The notes below the pieces were generated by a model. It saw nothing but the letters and a program-made list of their open reading frames with translations, was not told where the DNA came from and made no database searches. A stretch of DNA of 20,634 bases from JAYEHK01 sp034659475. Its GTDB lineage: Bacteria > Bacillota > Syntrophomonadia > Syntrophomonadales > Syntrophomonadaceae. Shown here piece after piece: positions 1 through 6,562 of the stretch (position 1 is the first letter of the stretch; each line of letters starts with the position of its first letter). Position numbers and translations under genes: made by a program. The stretch is from the NCBI GenBank assembly GCA_034659475.1, contig JAYEHK010000057.1:1-20634 (forward strand), given 5' to 3'.

Positions 1-293
1 TAACACTGACCAAACCGATTCTACCAGTTGCACTGGCACTGACCATGATCGTACAGGGATTTGTTAGCGTACGTATCGGTGCTATGGAATCCAGAAGCTT
101 TAGAGATCTGGGGATTGCAGGTGTTATCGGTGGTGTTCTTCTGGCAAAGGGTGCAGCGTATGCATTCGGCGTTGGAATTCTGGCTTGCTTGATTGCTTAT
201 GGCGGAAACTTCTTCAAAGGCGATGTTGAATTTGGTCACCTGTGGGCGGCTGAAATCGAATCTATGCTTGAGGAAGAAGATAAACTGGCTTAA
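1..293 (+). CDS. C-terminal end of an uncharacterised membrane protein (5' truncated by window edge)
   Basis: The reading frame is open from the window edge (first full codon at base 3) to TAA at 291-293, giving about 96 residues. Two hydrophobic, glycine/alanine-rich stretches, around residues 3-20 and 38-68 of the visible part, look like membrane segments. The tail is acidic (ending ESMLEEEDKLA). An internal ATG at 45 has no ribosome binding site and the frame is open upstream of it, so I take this as the end of a longer gene. A strong hairpin terminator follows directly. The family is not recognised; a polytopic transporter-like protein is the general impression only. Confidence 0.6.
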   Translation, partial: TLTKPILPVALALTMIVQGFVSVRIGAMESRSFRDLGIAGVIGGVLLAKGAAYAFGVGILACLIAYGGNFFKGDVEFGHLWAAEIESMLEEEDKLA

Positions 294-315
294 AAAAACA
301 GTATCGTGTAATATA

Positions 316-355
316 AAAACAGGAAGGTAGACCCTTGGGTTTGCCTTCCTGTTTT
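316..355 (+). terminator. Rho-independent terminator of the membrane-protein gene
   Basis: A 12-bp perfect stem (316-327 with 344-355, core ACAGGAAGG/CCTTCCTGT) is flanked by A-rich and T-rich arms, so it could work in both directions. It begins 22 bp after the stop codon at 293. Confidence 0.8.
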
Positions 356-593
356 GCATCTTCCGCTATGCCGTGAGGACACAGCCACTGATGAAAATGG
401 TGAGGAATAAGGGGTCAGGTGTAAGGTGGTGCCAGAATTTGAAGCTTCTTTTGCGATTAAAAAAATAAAGTCCGCGGAGGTCCTAAAGGTCAACGTTGTC
501 CGCGTCTATTAATTGACTGTTTTCGTACTAATGAAAGATAAACAACGAAAAAACAGAGATCTTGGATTATCGCTGAAATATTGGTAAGATGGA

Positions 594-599
594 TATAAT
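594..599 (+). promoter_or_regulatory. -10 box (TATAAT), likely promoter of the flavoprotein gene
   Basis: A consensus TATAAT lies 35 bp upstream of the ATG at 635. No good -35 box is present at 17 bp (cgctga there), so the assignment is tentative. The rest of 356-634 shows no convincing gene. Confidence 0.35.
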
Positions 600-634
600 A
601 TTAATATGTAGCGGTAGAGAATGGGGGAAATAGA

Positions 635-1501
635 ATGAGACATGAAATGTACGACATCGCGATTATTGGTGCTGGTCCTGCTGGTTTGTCAGCCGCCATC
701 AATGCAACGATTCGGAATAAAAAAGTCATCGTAATCGAAGCAGAAACGCCGGCTACTTCGTTGAAAAAAGCTCCTAAAATAGTCAATTATCTTGGTACAC
801 AGAGCATTAGCGGACAAGAGATGCTAGACCAGTTTTTAGCACACGCTGTTGGAATGGATGTTGAAATTTTGTACGTAAAAGTGGAAGCAATGAGTGAAGA
901 TGAGGGGATATATAATATTCTGGCAGGAAATGACTTCATTCAGAGCAAGACTTTGCTATTAACCACAGGGGTGCCTTATCGTTCCACCCTGCCCCGAGAG
1001 GACGAGATGATAGGAAGAGGATTAGGGTACTGCGCAACCTGCGATGGCCCGATTTACAGGGGTAAAGATGTACTGATTGTTGGACATGGTCCAGAAGCGG
1101 AACATGAAGCTAGCTTTATGGCAGAAATCTGCAGTAAGGTATATTTCCTGCCTCTTTATAAGAACCCTGGCGAATTGGACATAAGGGTGGAGATGTTGCC
1201 AAAGTCTAAACCGAAGAATATACTAGGGGGCGAATTTGTGGAAGGTTTGGAGCTGGAAAACGGACAAATCGTTCATGCGGAAGGGGTATTTATACTCGGT
1301 GCTGAAACGGCTCCAGATCGTTTGATTCCTGGACTGGAAATAGAGGACAACCATATCAAGGTGAATCGTAACATGGAAACCAATCTTCCCGGGGTGTACG
1401 CAGCAGGGGATTGCATTGGGGCTCCTTATCAAATTGCCAAAGCCGTTGGAGAAGGTCAAATAGCTGGTCTGAATGCCAGTAAGTACGCAAGCAGAAAATA
1501 A
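635..1501 (+). CDS. Thioredoxin-reductase-like FAD-dependent oxidoreductase
   Basis: This 288-residue flavoprotein has the thioredoxin reductase layout. The FAD-binding GxGxxG is at residues 12-17 (GAGPAG), the redox-active CATC is at 133-136, the second nucleotide-fold glycine motif GHGPEA is at 150-155, and the C-terminal FAD motif (GVYAAGDC) is at 253-260. The HRRxxxR signature that binds the NADPH 2'-phosphate in classical TrxB is not visible; the equivalent stretch reads LPLYKNPGELD. By family knowledge, clostridial ferredoxin-dependent and other atypical TrxB-like enzymes lose this motif, so NADPH may not be the electron donor (inference). The ATG at 635 is preceded by GGGGGA. It is a single-gene unit, followed by the tRNA cluster. 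Confidence 0.85.
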   Translation: MRHEMYDIAIIGAGPAGLSAAINATIRNKKVIVIEAETPATSLKKAPKIVNYLGTQSISGQEMLDQFLAHAVGMDVEILYVKVEAMSEDEGIYNILAGNDFIQSKTLLLTTGVPYRSTLPREDEMIGRGLGYCATCDGPIYRGKDVLIVGHGPEAEHEASFMAEICSKVYFLPLYKNPGELDIRVEMLPKSKPKNILGGEFVEGLELENGQIVHAEGVFILGAETAPDRLIPGLEIEDNHIKVNRNMETNLPGVYAAGDCIGAPYQIAKAVGEGQIAGLNASKYASRK

Positions 1502-1537
1502 ACGCAAAGAAAATGATTAAAAATATTCAACTAATGG

Positions 1538-1566
1538 TTGACTCAAAATCCCACAGATGCTATAAT
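1538..1566 (+). promoter_or_regulatory. Sigma-A promoter of tRNA-Asp
   Basis: TTGACT (1538-1543) and TATAAT (1561-1566) are separated by exactly 17 bp. The tRNA begins 12 bp after the -10 box. Confidence 0.85.
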
Positions 1567-1578
1567 AAATTTCGTTGC

Positions 1579-1654
1579 GGAGCCGTGGTGTAGCGGTTAA
1601 CATGTCGGCCTGTCACGCCGAAGAGCGTGGGTTCAAATCCCATCGGCTTCGCCA
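1579..1654 (+). tRNA. tRNA-Asp (GTC anticodon)
   Basis: This is a 76-nt cloverleaf. The acceptor GGAGCCG pairs with CGGCTTC, the D-arm and TTCAAAT T-loop are normal, the anticodon loop CTGTCAC gives GTC, and the CCA end is encoded. No terminator lies directly downstream, so the transcript may run into the next promoter region. Confidence 0.95.
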
Positions 1655-1753
1655 TATTATGTGACTGAAAGGTTAAGACCCGTATTAACCTTTATCAATC
1701 TAAAGCGCGTAAACAGTCAACATCGATTTATGTCGAATACCTGAAAATAGGGG

Positions 1754-1782
1754 TTGACAGAGGGCAGTAAGGGATATATAAT
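1754..1782 (+). promoter_or_regulatory. Sigma-A promoter of tRNA-Phe/tRNA-Gly
   Basis: Perfect TTGACA (1754-1759) and TATAAT (1777-1782) boxes are separated by 17 bp. The first tRNA of the pair begins 44 bp downstream of the -10 box. Confidence 0.85.
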
Positions 1783-1826
1783 ATTCCTTGCGACGCGAAA
1801 GAAACGTTGGATGAAATATCCATTAA

Positions 1827-1902
<76 letters not shown>

Positions 1903-1908
1903 TGTTAA

Positions 1909-1983
1909 GCGGAAGTGGCTCAGTGGTAGAGCTTCGCCTTGCCAAGGCGAAAGTCGCGAGTTCGAATCTCGTCTTCCGCTCCA
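1909..1983 (+). tRNA. tRNA-Gly (GCC anticodon)
   Basis: This is a 75-nt cloverleaf with a perfect GCGGAAG/CTTCCGC acceptor stem, anticodon loop TTGCCAA and encoded CCA. A terminator follows. Confidence 0.95.
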
Positions 1984-1995
1984 TTGTAAAAGATC

Positions 1996-2024
1996 GCGTT
2001 ACCAGAGGTAACGCTTTTATTTTG
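1996..2024 (+). terminator. Terminator of the Phe-Gly tRNA unit
   Basis: The 8-bp stem GCGTTACC/GGTAACGC with loop AGA is followed by TTTTATTTT. Confidence 0.85.
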
Positions 2025-2075
2025 TCTGATTCCCTGAGACATGACCAGGAAAGCTTGATAAATTAGCAGATGTGC

Positions 2076-2104
2076 TTGCAAAATCAGGGTAGAGTTGATA
2101 TAAT
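2076..2104 (+). promoter_or_regulatory. Sigma-A promoter of tRNA-Cys
   Basis: TTGCAA (2076-2081) and TATAAT (2099-2104) are separated by 17 bp, 25 bp upstream of the tRNA. Confidence 0.75.
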
Positions 2105-2129
2105 AATTCCTGCGCGAACGCGTAAACTT

Positions 2130-2205
2130 GGGCGGGTGGCGAAGAGGCTAACGCTGTGGTCTGCAAAATCACCATTCACCGGTTCGAATCCGGTCTCGCC
2201 CTCCA
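2130..2205 (+). tRNA. tRNA-Cys (GCA anticodon)
   Basis: This is a 76-nt cloverleaf. The acceptor GGGCGGG pairs with CTCGCCC, the anticodon loop is CTGCAAA, the T-loop is TTCGAAT, and CCA is encoded. Confidence 0.94.
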
Positions 2206-2211
2206 TATTTA

Positions 2212-2256
2212 AAAAAAAACAACCCTTTTGCTGAAATGGCACAAGGGTTGTTTTTT
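2212..2256 (+). terminator. Terminator of tRNA-Cys
   Basis: The stem AACAACCCTT (2218-2227) pairs with AAGGGTTGTT (2243-2252). It is preceded by an A-run and followed by a T-run, and may be bidirectional. Confidence 0.85.
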
Positions 2257-2394
2257 CTGCATAGAGAGTTTAGTAATGACAAGCAGATGAACATGGGGGG
2301 GAGGATTATTTTGTTTATTGATGTTATGAATTTGCCGGACGATGGAGATACTCAGCTTACTGGATGAGAAAGTGGAAACAGTGGAGAAAACGGA

Positions 2395-3042
2395 ATGAAT
2401 ACAAAAAGGGAATTTCATTCAACTGGCAAGGGAGAAGTAAAGGATAAGTACAGCAACTGTGCGGGAAAGTACGATAGTTTCAATGCCGGGCTGGAGTTTA
2501 TTGGATTGCGGAAGTTCAGGAAAAATCTAGTTCGTCAGGCCAGCGGAAAGGTTCTGGAGGTAGCAGCGGGTACGGGGGTTAATTTTGAGTACTATCGGTC
2601 AATATCTGCACTTACAGCGGTGGATCTGAGCCCTCAGATGCTGAAGATAGCCTTGCAAAGAGCTGGAAAACTGGATCTGGTAATTGAGGTAAGTGAAATG
2701 GATGCCGAGAACCTGGAGTTTCCAGATCAATATTTTGATACTGTGGTCTCCTGTCTAAGCACGTGTACATTTACTGATCCTGTAAAAGCATTGAAGGAAA
2801 TGAATAGAGTATGCCGTTCAGACGGACGTATTTTATTACTGGAGCATGGACGAAGTGATAACTGCTGGCTAAGTCGTATTCAGGACCGAACCGCAAAAAA
2901 GTGGGCAGAAATGGTTGCCTGTCACTGGAATCGGGATACCATGGAAATAATTCGGCAGTCAGGACTAAGTGTTTTTGAGGTAAGAAAACATTGGCTTGGC
3001 ATTGTTAATGTAATTATCGCGGTCCCGAATAAAATGAATTAA
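2395..3042 (+). CDS. Class I SAM-dependent methyltransferase (UbiE/COQ5-like)
   Basis: This 215-residue protein has a Rossmann-fold methyltransferase core. Motif I VLEVAAGTGVN is at residues 53-63, the acidic loop AVDLSPQML is at 75-83, and motif III-like LLLEHGRS follows the VCRSDGR turn, as in the UbiE/Methyltransf_11 group. The substrate cannot be read from the sequence; related proteins act on lipids or small molecules. The ATG at 2395 has GGAG about 9 bp upstream. A tiny frame at 2342-2398 overlaps the start by ATGA and could only be a leader. The gene stands alone, with no clear promoter seen, and is followed by a repeat-bearing gap. Confidence 0.82.
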   Translation: MNTKREFHSTGKGEVKDKYSNCAGKYDSFNAGLEFIGLRKFRKNLVRQASGKVLEVAAGTGVNFEYYRSISALTAVDLSPQMLKIALQRAGKLDLVIEVSEMDAENLEFPDQYFDTVVSCLSTCTFTDPVKALKEMNRVCRSDGRILLLEHGRSDNCWLSRIQDRTAKKWAEMVACHWNRDTMEIIRQSGLSVFEVRKHWLGIVNVIIAVPNKMN

Positions 3043-3182
3043 ACAACGGCAGGCGGAGAGGCTGTTAGTTGCACTCTGCGTGGGATAGCTGTTAGGCTGC
3101 TTATAATAAAGTGTGTTTTGAAAAAATATTGCCAATTAAACAAGGATAATAAACACTTTGGCAGAATACTGATGCATAAGAG

Positions 3183-3384
3183 TAATGGTTACTACTCAGC
3201 CATTGACAAAATAATGACTCAAGTTTCGCAGTTGACGGATTATGCGGCATAAAGTTGGTTGGTTAGTTGGTTAGTTAGTTAGTTGGTTAGTTGGTTAGTT
3301 GGTCAGTTGGTTAGTTGGAAAGAATAGATGCGGATTACACGGACCCTTCGGGCACGGATTAACATGGCTGAGTAGTAACGATTA
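3183..3384. mobile_element. MITE-like 202-bp element with 21-bp terminal inverted repeats
   Basis: Arms 3183-3203 and 3364-3384 are inverted copies (20 of 21 bases), including a perfect 16-bp core ATGGCTGAGTAGTAAC (3364-3379) with its complement at 3188-3203. The interior contains a (GTTR)16 tract and a cggatta repeat around GGACCCttcGGGC. There is no coding capacity. I could not see a target-site duplication. The element fills most of the 387-bp gap between the methyltransferase and the hydrolase. It could instead be a fixed structured leader of the hydrolase gene. Confidence 0.55.
3254..3318 (+). repeat. Tetranucleotide microsatellite (GTTG/GTTA), 16 units
   Basis: Sixteen consecutive 4-bp units of the form GTTR (one variant, GTCA) lie inside the inverted-repeat element, 111 bp upstream of the hydrolase start. 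Such a tract can change length by slippage. Confidence 0.9.
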
Positions 3385-3429
3385 ATGAATGGTTCACGCA
3401 CAGTCAGGGGATAGAGGAGGTTTTTAGAG

Positions 3430-4242
3430 TTGATAGAGACAACACGTTTCGGACCGGTGACACGCTTTTTGATGGGGAGGGTATTTGACGGTAAGCCGTT
3501 GTATACAATGGCATGCTATTATGTAGACGGACTCCTAATTGATACCGGGCTTCATCATATTGGGGAGGAGATTGCCGAGGCTTTTAAAGGCTATACTGTA
3601 GATATCATTGTAAATACACATCACCATGAGGACCATATCGGGAACAATCATCTTTTTCAGCAGCTATTTGATACGGGGCCCGCGCTGGCGCACAGACTTG
3701 CCGTTCCTCTGATCATTAATCCAGATCTGTGGACAGGGAAGTTATTGTCCTACCAGCTAATAGCCTGGGGCGTACCTCTTCCTTCGCAGGCTGCGGAGAT
3801 TCCATCCACGGTAAAAACACCGAACTACACGTTTCGAGTGCTTCATACGCCGGGACATAGCGATGATCACATCTGTTTGATTGAAGATAAAGAGGGGTGG
3901 CTGTTTTCCGGCGATTTGTATATTAGTGATACCGTAAACGTAATGAGAAGTGATGAAAATGTCCCCCAGATCATTCACACCCTGGAAAAGCTCTTACATG
4001 AATCCTTCGATACCATCTATTGTGCCTCAGGCAATGTGGTGGAAAATGGGCATGCAAAACTGCAGGCTAAATACGATTATCTGGTAAGTGTTCAGCAGCA
4101 GGTCAAGGAATTAAGCAGTAAAGGCCTCAAGGCAGAAGCGATAATGGAGAAACTGTTCGGCAAAGAAAGTGGACTCAGTCAAATATCAGAGGGCGATATG
4201 TCCAGAATGAACCTGGTCCGATCTCTCATGGGCAGTGAATAA
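3430..4242 (+). CDS. Metallo-beta-lactamase-fold hydrolase
   Basis: This 270-residue protein carries the zinc motif HHHEDH at residues 64-69 (HxHxDH = H64, H66, D68, H69), the TPGHS turn with H143, and FSGDLY with D162. These are the ligands of a binuclear MBL-fold enzyme of the glyoxalase II/RNase Z/lactonase superfamily. A further His (H208 in ENGHAK) may complete the second site. The substrate is not predictable. The start is TTG at 3430 with an AGGAGG box 9 bp upstream; no in-frame ATG competes before residue 15. The gene is monocistronic and ends 53 bp before the tRNA-Leu promoter. Confidence 0.85.
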   Translation: MIETTRFGPVTRFLMGRVFDGKPLYTMACYYVDGLLIDTGLHHIGEEIAEAFKGYTVDIIVNTHHHEDHIGNNHLFQQLFDTGPALAHRLAVPLIINPDLWTGKLLSYQLIAWGVPLPSQAAEIPSTVKTPNYTFRVLHTPGHSDDHICLIEDKEGWLFSGDLYISDTVNVMRSDENVPQIIHTLEKLLHESFDTIYCASGNVVENGHAKLQAKYDYLVSVQQQVKELSSKGLKAEAIMEKLFGKESGLSQISEGDMSRMNLVRSLMGSE

Positions 4243-4294
4243 TTCCTCCAACCACGGAAAGCGAAAAGATGGTCAGTTTATTGCTATTTAGCAC

Positions 4295-4323
4295 TTGCAA
4301 AACTGACATGAATTTGATACACT
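4295..4323 (+). promoter_or_regulatory. Probable sigma-A promoter of tRNA-Leu
   Basis: TTGCAA (4295-4300) and TACACT (4318-4323) are separated by 17 bp. The tRNA begins 39 bp downstream. Confidence 0.5.
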
Positions 4324-4362
4324 ATATCTTGCGCACAGGGCAATACCCACCGCGTAAAGTAT

Positions 4363-4451
4363 GCCCGGGTGGCGGAATAGGCAGACGCACGGGACTTAAA
4401 ATCCCGCGAGGTTTACCCCTCGTGCCGGTTCGACCCCGGCCTCGGGCACCA
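4363..4451 (+). tRNA. tRNA-Leu (TAA anticodon)
   Basis: This is an 89-nt class II tRNA. The acceptor GCCCGGG pairs with CTCGGGC (one G-U pair), the anticodon loop is CTTAAAA, the variable arm is long (CGAGGtttaccCCTCG), and CCA is encoded. tRNA-Leu 3' ends are common integration targets, and accessory genes begin just beyond. Confidence 0.95.
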
Positions 4452-4464
4452 CTATACAGACAAT

Positions 4465-4492
4465 AGCTGAGATTTAGGTCTCAGCTTTTTTG
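4465..4492 (+). terminator. Terminator of tRNA-Leu
   Basis: The 8-bp stem AGCTGAGA/TCTCAGCT is followed by a T6 run. Confidence 0.85.
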
Positions 4493-4506
4493 TTGCCCAT
4501 TTTGCA

Positions 4507-4528
4507 TTTGACCCACATTTTGACCCAC
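4507..4528. repeat. Tandem direct repeat TTTGACCCAC, possible att-site scar
   Basis: Two perfect 10-bp copies lie 12 bp apart, 56 bp downstream of tRNA-Leu. This is suggestive of integrase arm-type sites left near a tRNA attachment site, but no integrase gene is present and no second copy of the tRNA end was found in the window. Confidence 0.4.
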
Positions 4529-4666
4529 GTAAAAATTTGTTTGTTTTTGACCAAATTTATTTTTAACGAGTAGTGATCAATATCATGCTTTTATAATTGG
4601 AACCTTTTGATGCGGACAGGCAGAATTGTTATCCCTCTGGCATAGAGATTTGCTGGGGGGATTTTT

Positions 4667-5173
4667 TTGAGGTGGAAAACTCATCGGGCTCTGGCGCTGT
4701 TTAGTTATTCAGCGGTAATTGCTTTCACACCAAGTCTGCAAGCGGATCCATTAGCGCTGTTAGGCGTAATTACCGCTTACAGGGGAGCTACACTGCCGGA
4801 TCGAATTGAACTAAAAGGACAACACCGCACCTATGGACACAGTGCTATTTATGCTTTAGCCTTTTGTGTATTTACCTATCTGATGGGAGTGATGATGTTA
4901 CCTCTTAAGGGATTGGCTTACGGATATATTTGTGGTGTTTTGAGCCATCTACTGGCAGATGCCTTTACGGATAACGGGATACCCGCTTTTTGGCCATTAG
5001 ATAAAAGAAGAATAAGACCTGGTAGACTGCGTTTATGGTACTATAGGCAGGGAAAATCGGAGGAGGAAAAGGTGACCATGGTTGCTTGGCTAATGACCGT
5101 GGTAGTTTGGATTAAGTTGCTTCCTTCGATCGTTAACCGGTGGATTGATACATTTTTTAGTTATTGGATTTAA
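4667..5173 (+). CDS. YdjM/DUF457-type membrane-bound metal-dependent hydrolase
   Basis: This 168-residue protein matches the LexA-regulated YdjM family pattern: H6-R7 near the N-terminus, LPD at 43-45, HRTYGHS at 53-59, and GVLSHLLADAFTDNGIPAFWPL at about 90-111 (with H94 and D98 as likely metal ligands). At least three hydrophobic stretches (about 9-38, 60-95, 137-155) suggest an integral membrane protein. The physiological substrate of the family is unknown. The start is read as TTG at 4667, with GGGGGG 6-12 bp upstream. A hairpin plus T-run overlaps this start region (4630-4668), so attenuation is conceivable. It is the first gene after the tRNA-Leu edge. Confidence 0.75.
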   Translation: MRWKTHRALALFSYSAVIAFTPSLQADPLALLGVITAYRGATLPDRIELKGQHRTYGHSAIYALAFCVFTYLMGVMMLPLKGLAYGYICGVLSHLLADAFTDNGIPAFWPLDKRRIRPGRLRLWYYRQGKSEEEKVTMVAWLMTVVVWIKLLPSIVNRWIDTFFSYWI

Positions 5174-5213
5174 TCATTAAATTTTTGGTTTGTCCCTTGT
5201 AATTGGACAAAAC

Positions 5214-5241
5214 CCCTCCCCCATATAGTGGTAGGGGAGGG
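5214..5241 (+). promoter_or_regulatory. Hairpin that sequesters a Shine-Dalgarno sequence
   Basis: CCCTCCCC (5214-5221) pairs perfectly with GGGGAGGG (5234-5241), and the right arm is the ribosome binding site of the ATG at 5248. Folded, it would block initiation of the small downstream gene. That it regulates is inference. Confidence 0.55.
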
Positions 5242-5247
5242 ATGATT

Positions 5248-5487
5248 ATGGCGAAAGTAAAACTGGAGGATACCGGAAAATTCAGCAAACGAGAGTTGTC
5301 ACTGCTTAATAAAAAGTGTTTGGCAATTATAAAAGATACTACAGAGAGAAATGGTGTAGATAAGGGTAATATTGAACTGGTCTATGAGAGTTTAATAATA
5401 AAACAGAAGAAAATAACAAAAAAAAAGGGAGAGACAACGGCCGATAAAATTAGGGCTATCGGGTTTGATGAACCTGTGGAGAAATGA
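5248..5487 (+). CDS. Small hypothetical protein, 79 residues, translationally coupled to amidase
   Basis: The frame could open upstream at 5203, but the GGGGAGGG box at 5234-5241 sits 6 bp from the ATG at 5248, so I prefer that start. The product is basic and lysine-rich (KQKKITKKKGETTADK near residues 51-66), with no membrane segment or signal peptide and no family I recognise. Its stop overlaps the next start as ATGA (5484-5487), implying coupled translation with the amidase. The pairing resembles accessory genes beside phage lysis genes, but it lacks the hydrophobicity of a holin. Confidence 0.6.
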   Translation: MAKVKLEDTGKFSKRELSLLNKKCLAIIKDTTERNGVDKGNIELVYESLIIKQKKITKKKGETTADKIRAIGFDEPVEK

Positions 5488-6416
5488 TCTTTTTAAGCAA
5501 ACCTACCCAACGAAAAGAAATCCGTCGCCTGGTCATCCATCATTCTGTCAGCCCAGACGTATCAGCACTGGACATACACTGCTGGCATCTGAACAGAGGC
5601 TGGAGCGGAAACGGGTATCACTTTATCATCCGGCAAAACGGCCAGATTGAACTGGGGCGCTCCTCGGACATGATCGGCGCCCATACCAAAGGTTTCAATC
5701 ACGACAGTATCGGTATCTGTTTAACAGGTGATTTTACGAAATACGCCCCTGCTGATGAACAAATATGTTCCCTTGTGAAGCTCACCCATTACCTGGAGGA
5801 ACAGTACGGCAAACTTGAACTCAACCGGCACTGTGATCTGAACCCCACTCTCTGCCCCGGGAATCTGTTTCCGTGGACAGAATTTGCAACCCGGGTGCAG
5901 CATGACAAACGACAGCCTCCAGTCGAAGACTGGAAGCAGGAGATCATGACAAAAGCAAAAGCCGCCGGTATCATCACCGGCGATCATGAGCCGGATGAAC
6001 CGGTGCCCAAATGGTTCGTTCTGACCGCAGGCCTGAACATGCTTAATAAAATTTATGAAAATAAGGAGGCCGAGCAAATGGCAATAAAAGTTCCCAAGAA
6101 GATGACCCTGCAGAAGTTCATTGGATGGATCAAAAAGAATACCAACTGTGAGGTGCGCATCGAACATGACCAGGTAAACGTAGTGGTGTTTGCCGACAAC
6201 ATTGAAAAAGGTAAATGCGTTCCCCTATTCGCTGAATTGGACGATGACATTGTGATGATCACTGAACTCACCGACGACTTCCATTCCCCGAAGGCTGCCT
6301 GGCAGGCCCTGGAGGATGAAACCGCTGATACCTTTCCTCCGGAACCGTTCCATGAATGGGTGCAGGATCAGTATTTGACGGCAGGGGATGTGAAAGTGGA
6401 GAAGTTTAGGGTGTAA
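5484..6416 (+). CDS. N-acetylmuramoyl-L-alanine amidase (PGRP/T7-lysozyme type, phage endolysin-like)
   Basis: Residues 13-135 form an amidase_2/PGRP domain. VIHHS (H19, H20), WHLNRGWSGNGYHFII (35-49), GAHTKGFN (65-72) and the zinc site completed by H116 and C124 in HCDLNPTLCPG match the T7-lysozyme ligand arrangement. It should cleave the bond between N-acetylmuramic acid and the peptide stem. No signal peptide is visible, as is usual for phage endolysins released by holins. Residues about 200-310 are a separate acidic C-terminal module that I do not recognise. A strong ribosome binding site and ATG lie inside the gene at that junction. The start overlaps the upstream gene (ATGA), with GTGGAG 5 bp before it. 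Confidence 0.82.
   Translation: MIFLSKPTQRKEIRRLVIHHSVSPDVSALDIHCWHLNRGWSGNGYHFIIRQNGQIELGRSSDMIGAHTKGFNHDSIGICLTGDFTKYAPADEQICSLVKLTHYLEEQYGKLELNRHCDLNPTLCPGNLFPWTEFATRVQHDKRQPPVEDWKQEIMTKAKAAGIITGDHEPDEPVPKWFVLTAGLNMLNKIYENKEAEQMAIKVPKKMTLQKFIGWIKKNTNCEVRIEHDQVNVVVFADNIEKGKCVPLFAELDDDIVMITELTDDFHSPKAAWQALEDETADTFPPEPFHEWVQDQYLTAGDVKVEKFRV
6063..6416 (+). other. Possible nested gene: internal RBS and start inside the amidase gene
   Basis: AAGGAGG (6063-6069) lies 8 bp before an in-frame ATG at 6078. This is a stronger initiation site than that of the full-length gene. Initiation here would give a separate 112-residue product (MAIKVPKKMTLQ...) equal to the amidase's C-terminal module. In some phage endolysins an internally started C-terminal fragment forms part of the active complex (family knowledge). 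Alternatively two ancestral genes have fused. Confidence 0.45.
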
Positions 6417-6422
6417 AATATT

Positions 6423-6468
6423 AAAGCCCTCGGTTCCTAACTGGTTTGGTTAGGAGTTGAGGGCTTTT
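6423..6468. terminator. Long hairpin terminator between convergent genes
   Basis: AAAGCCCTC (6423-6431) pairs with GAGGGCTTT (6459-6467), and an inner TCCTAAC/GTTAGGA stem extends it. It has A- and T-rich flanks. It lies between the amidase (+) and the protease (-), so it can serve both. Confidence 0.8.
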
Positions 6469-6562
6469 AACGTTTGGCTGTGTAGTCGGTTATCTGTCAC
6501 GTAATGTGCAAGCGTGTCTAAACTAAGTATGGGGGTAGTTGCTTCCTCGTTCTTAATCGATT

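Noticed and set aside
2342..2398. 18-codon frame overlapping the methyltransferase start as ATGA
   Set aside because: It is too short to support and has no clear ribosome binding site of its own; mentioned only as a possible leader.
4269..4466. 65-codon frame spanning the tRNA-Leu gene
   Set aside because: It reads through the tRNA and its promoter and has no ribosome binding site.
4630..4668. Hairpin ATCCC...GGGAT followed by T7 as a terminator
   Set aside because: The stem is only five solid pairs with mismatches, and the T-run overlaps the start of the YdjM-type gene.
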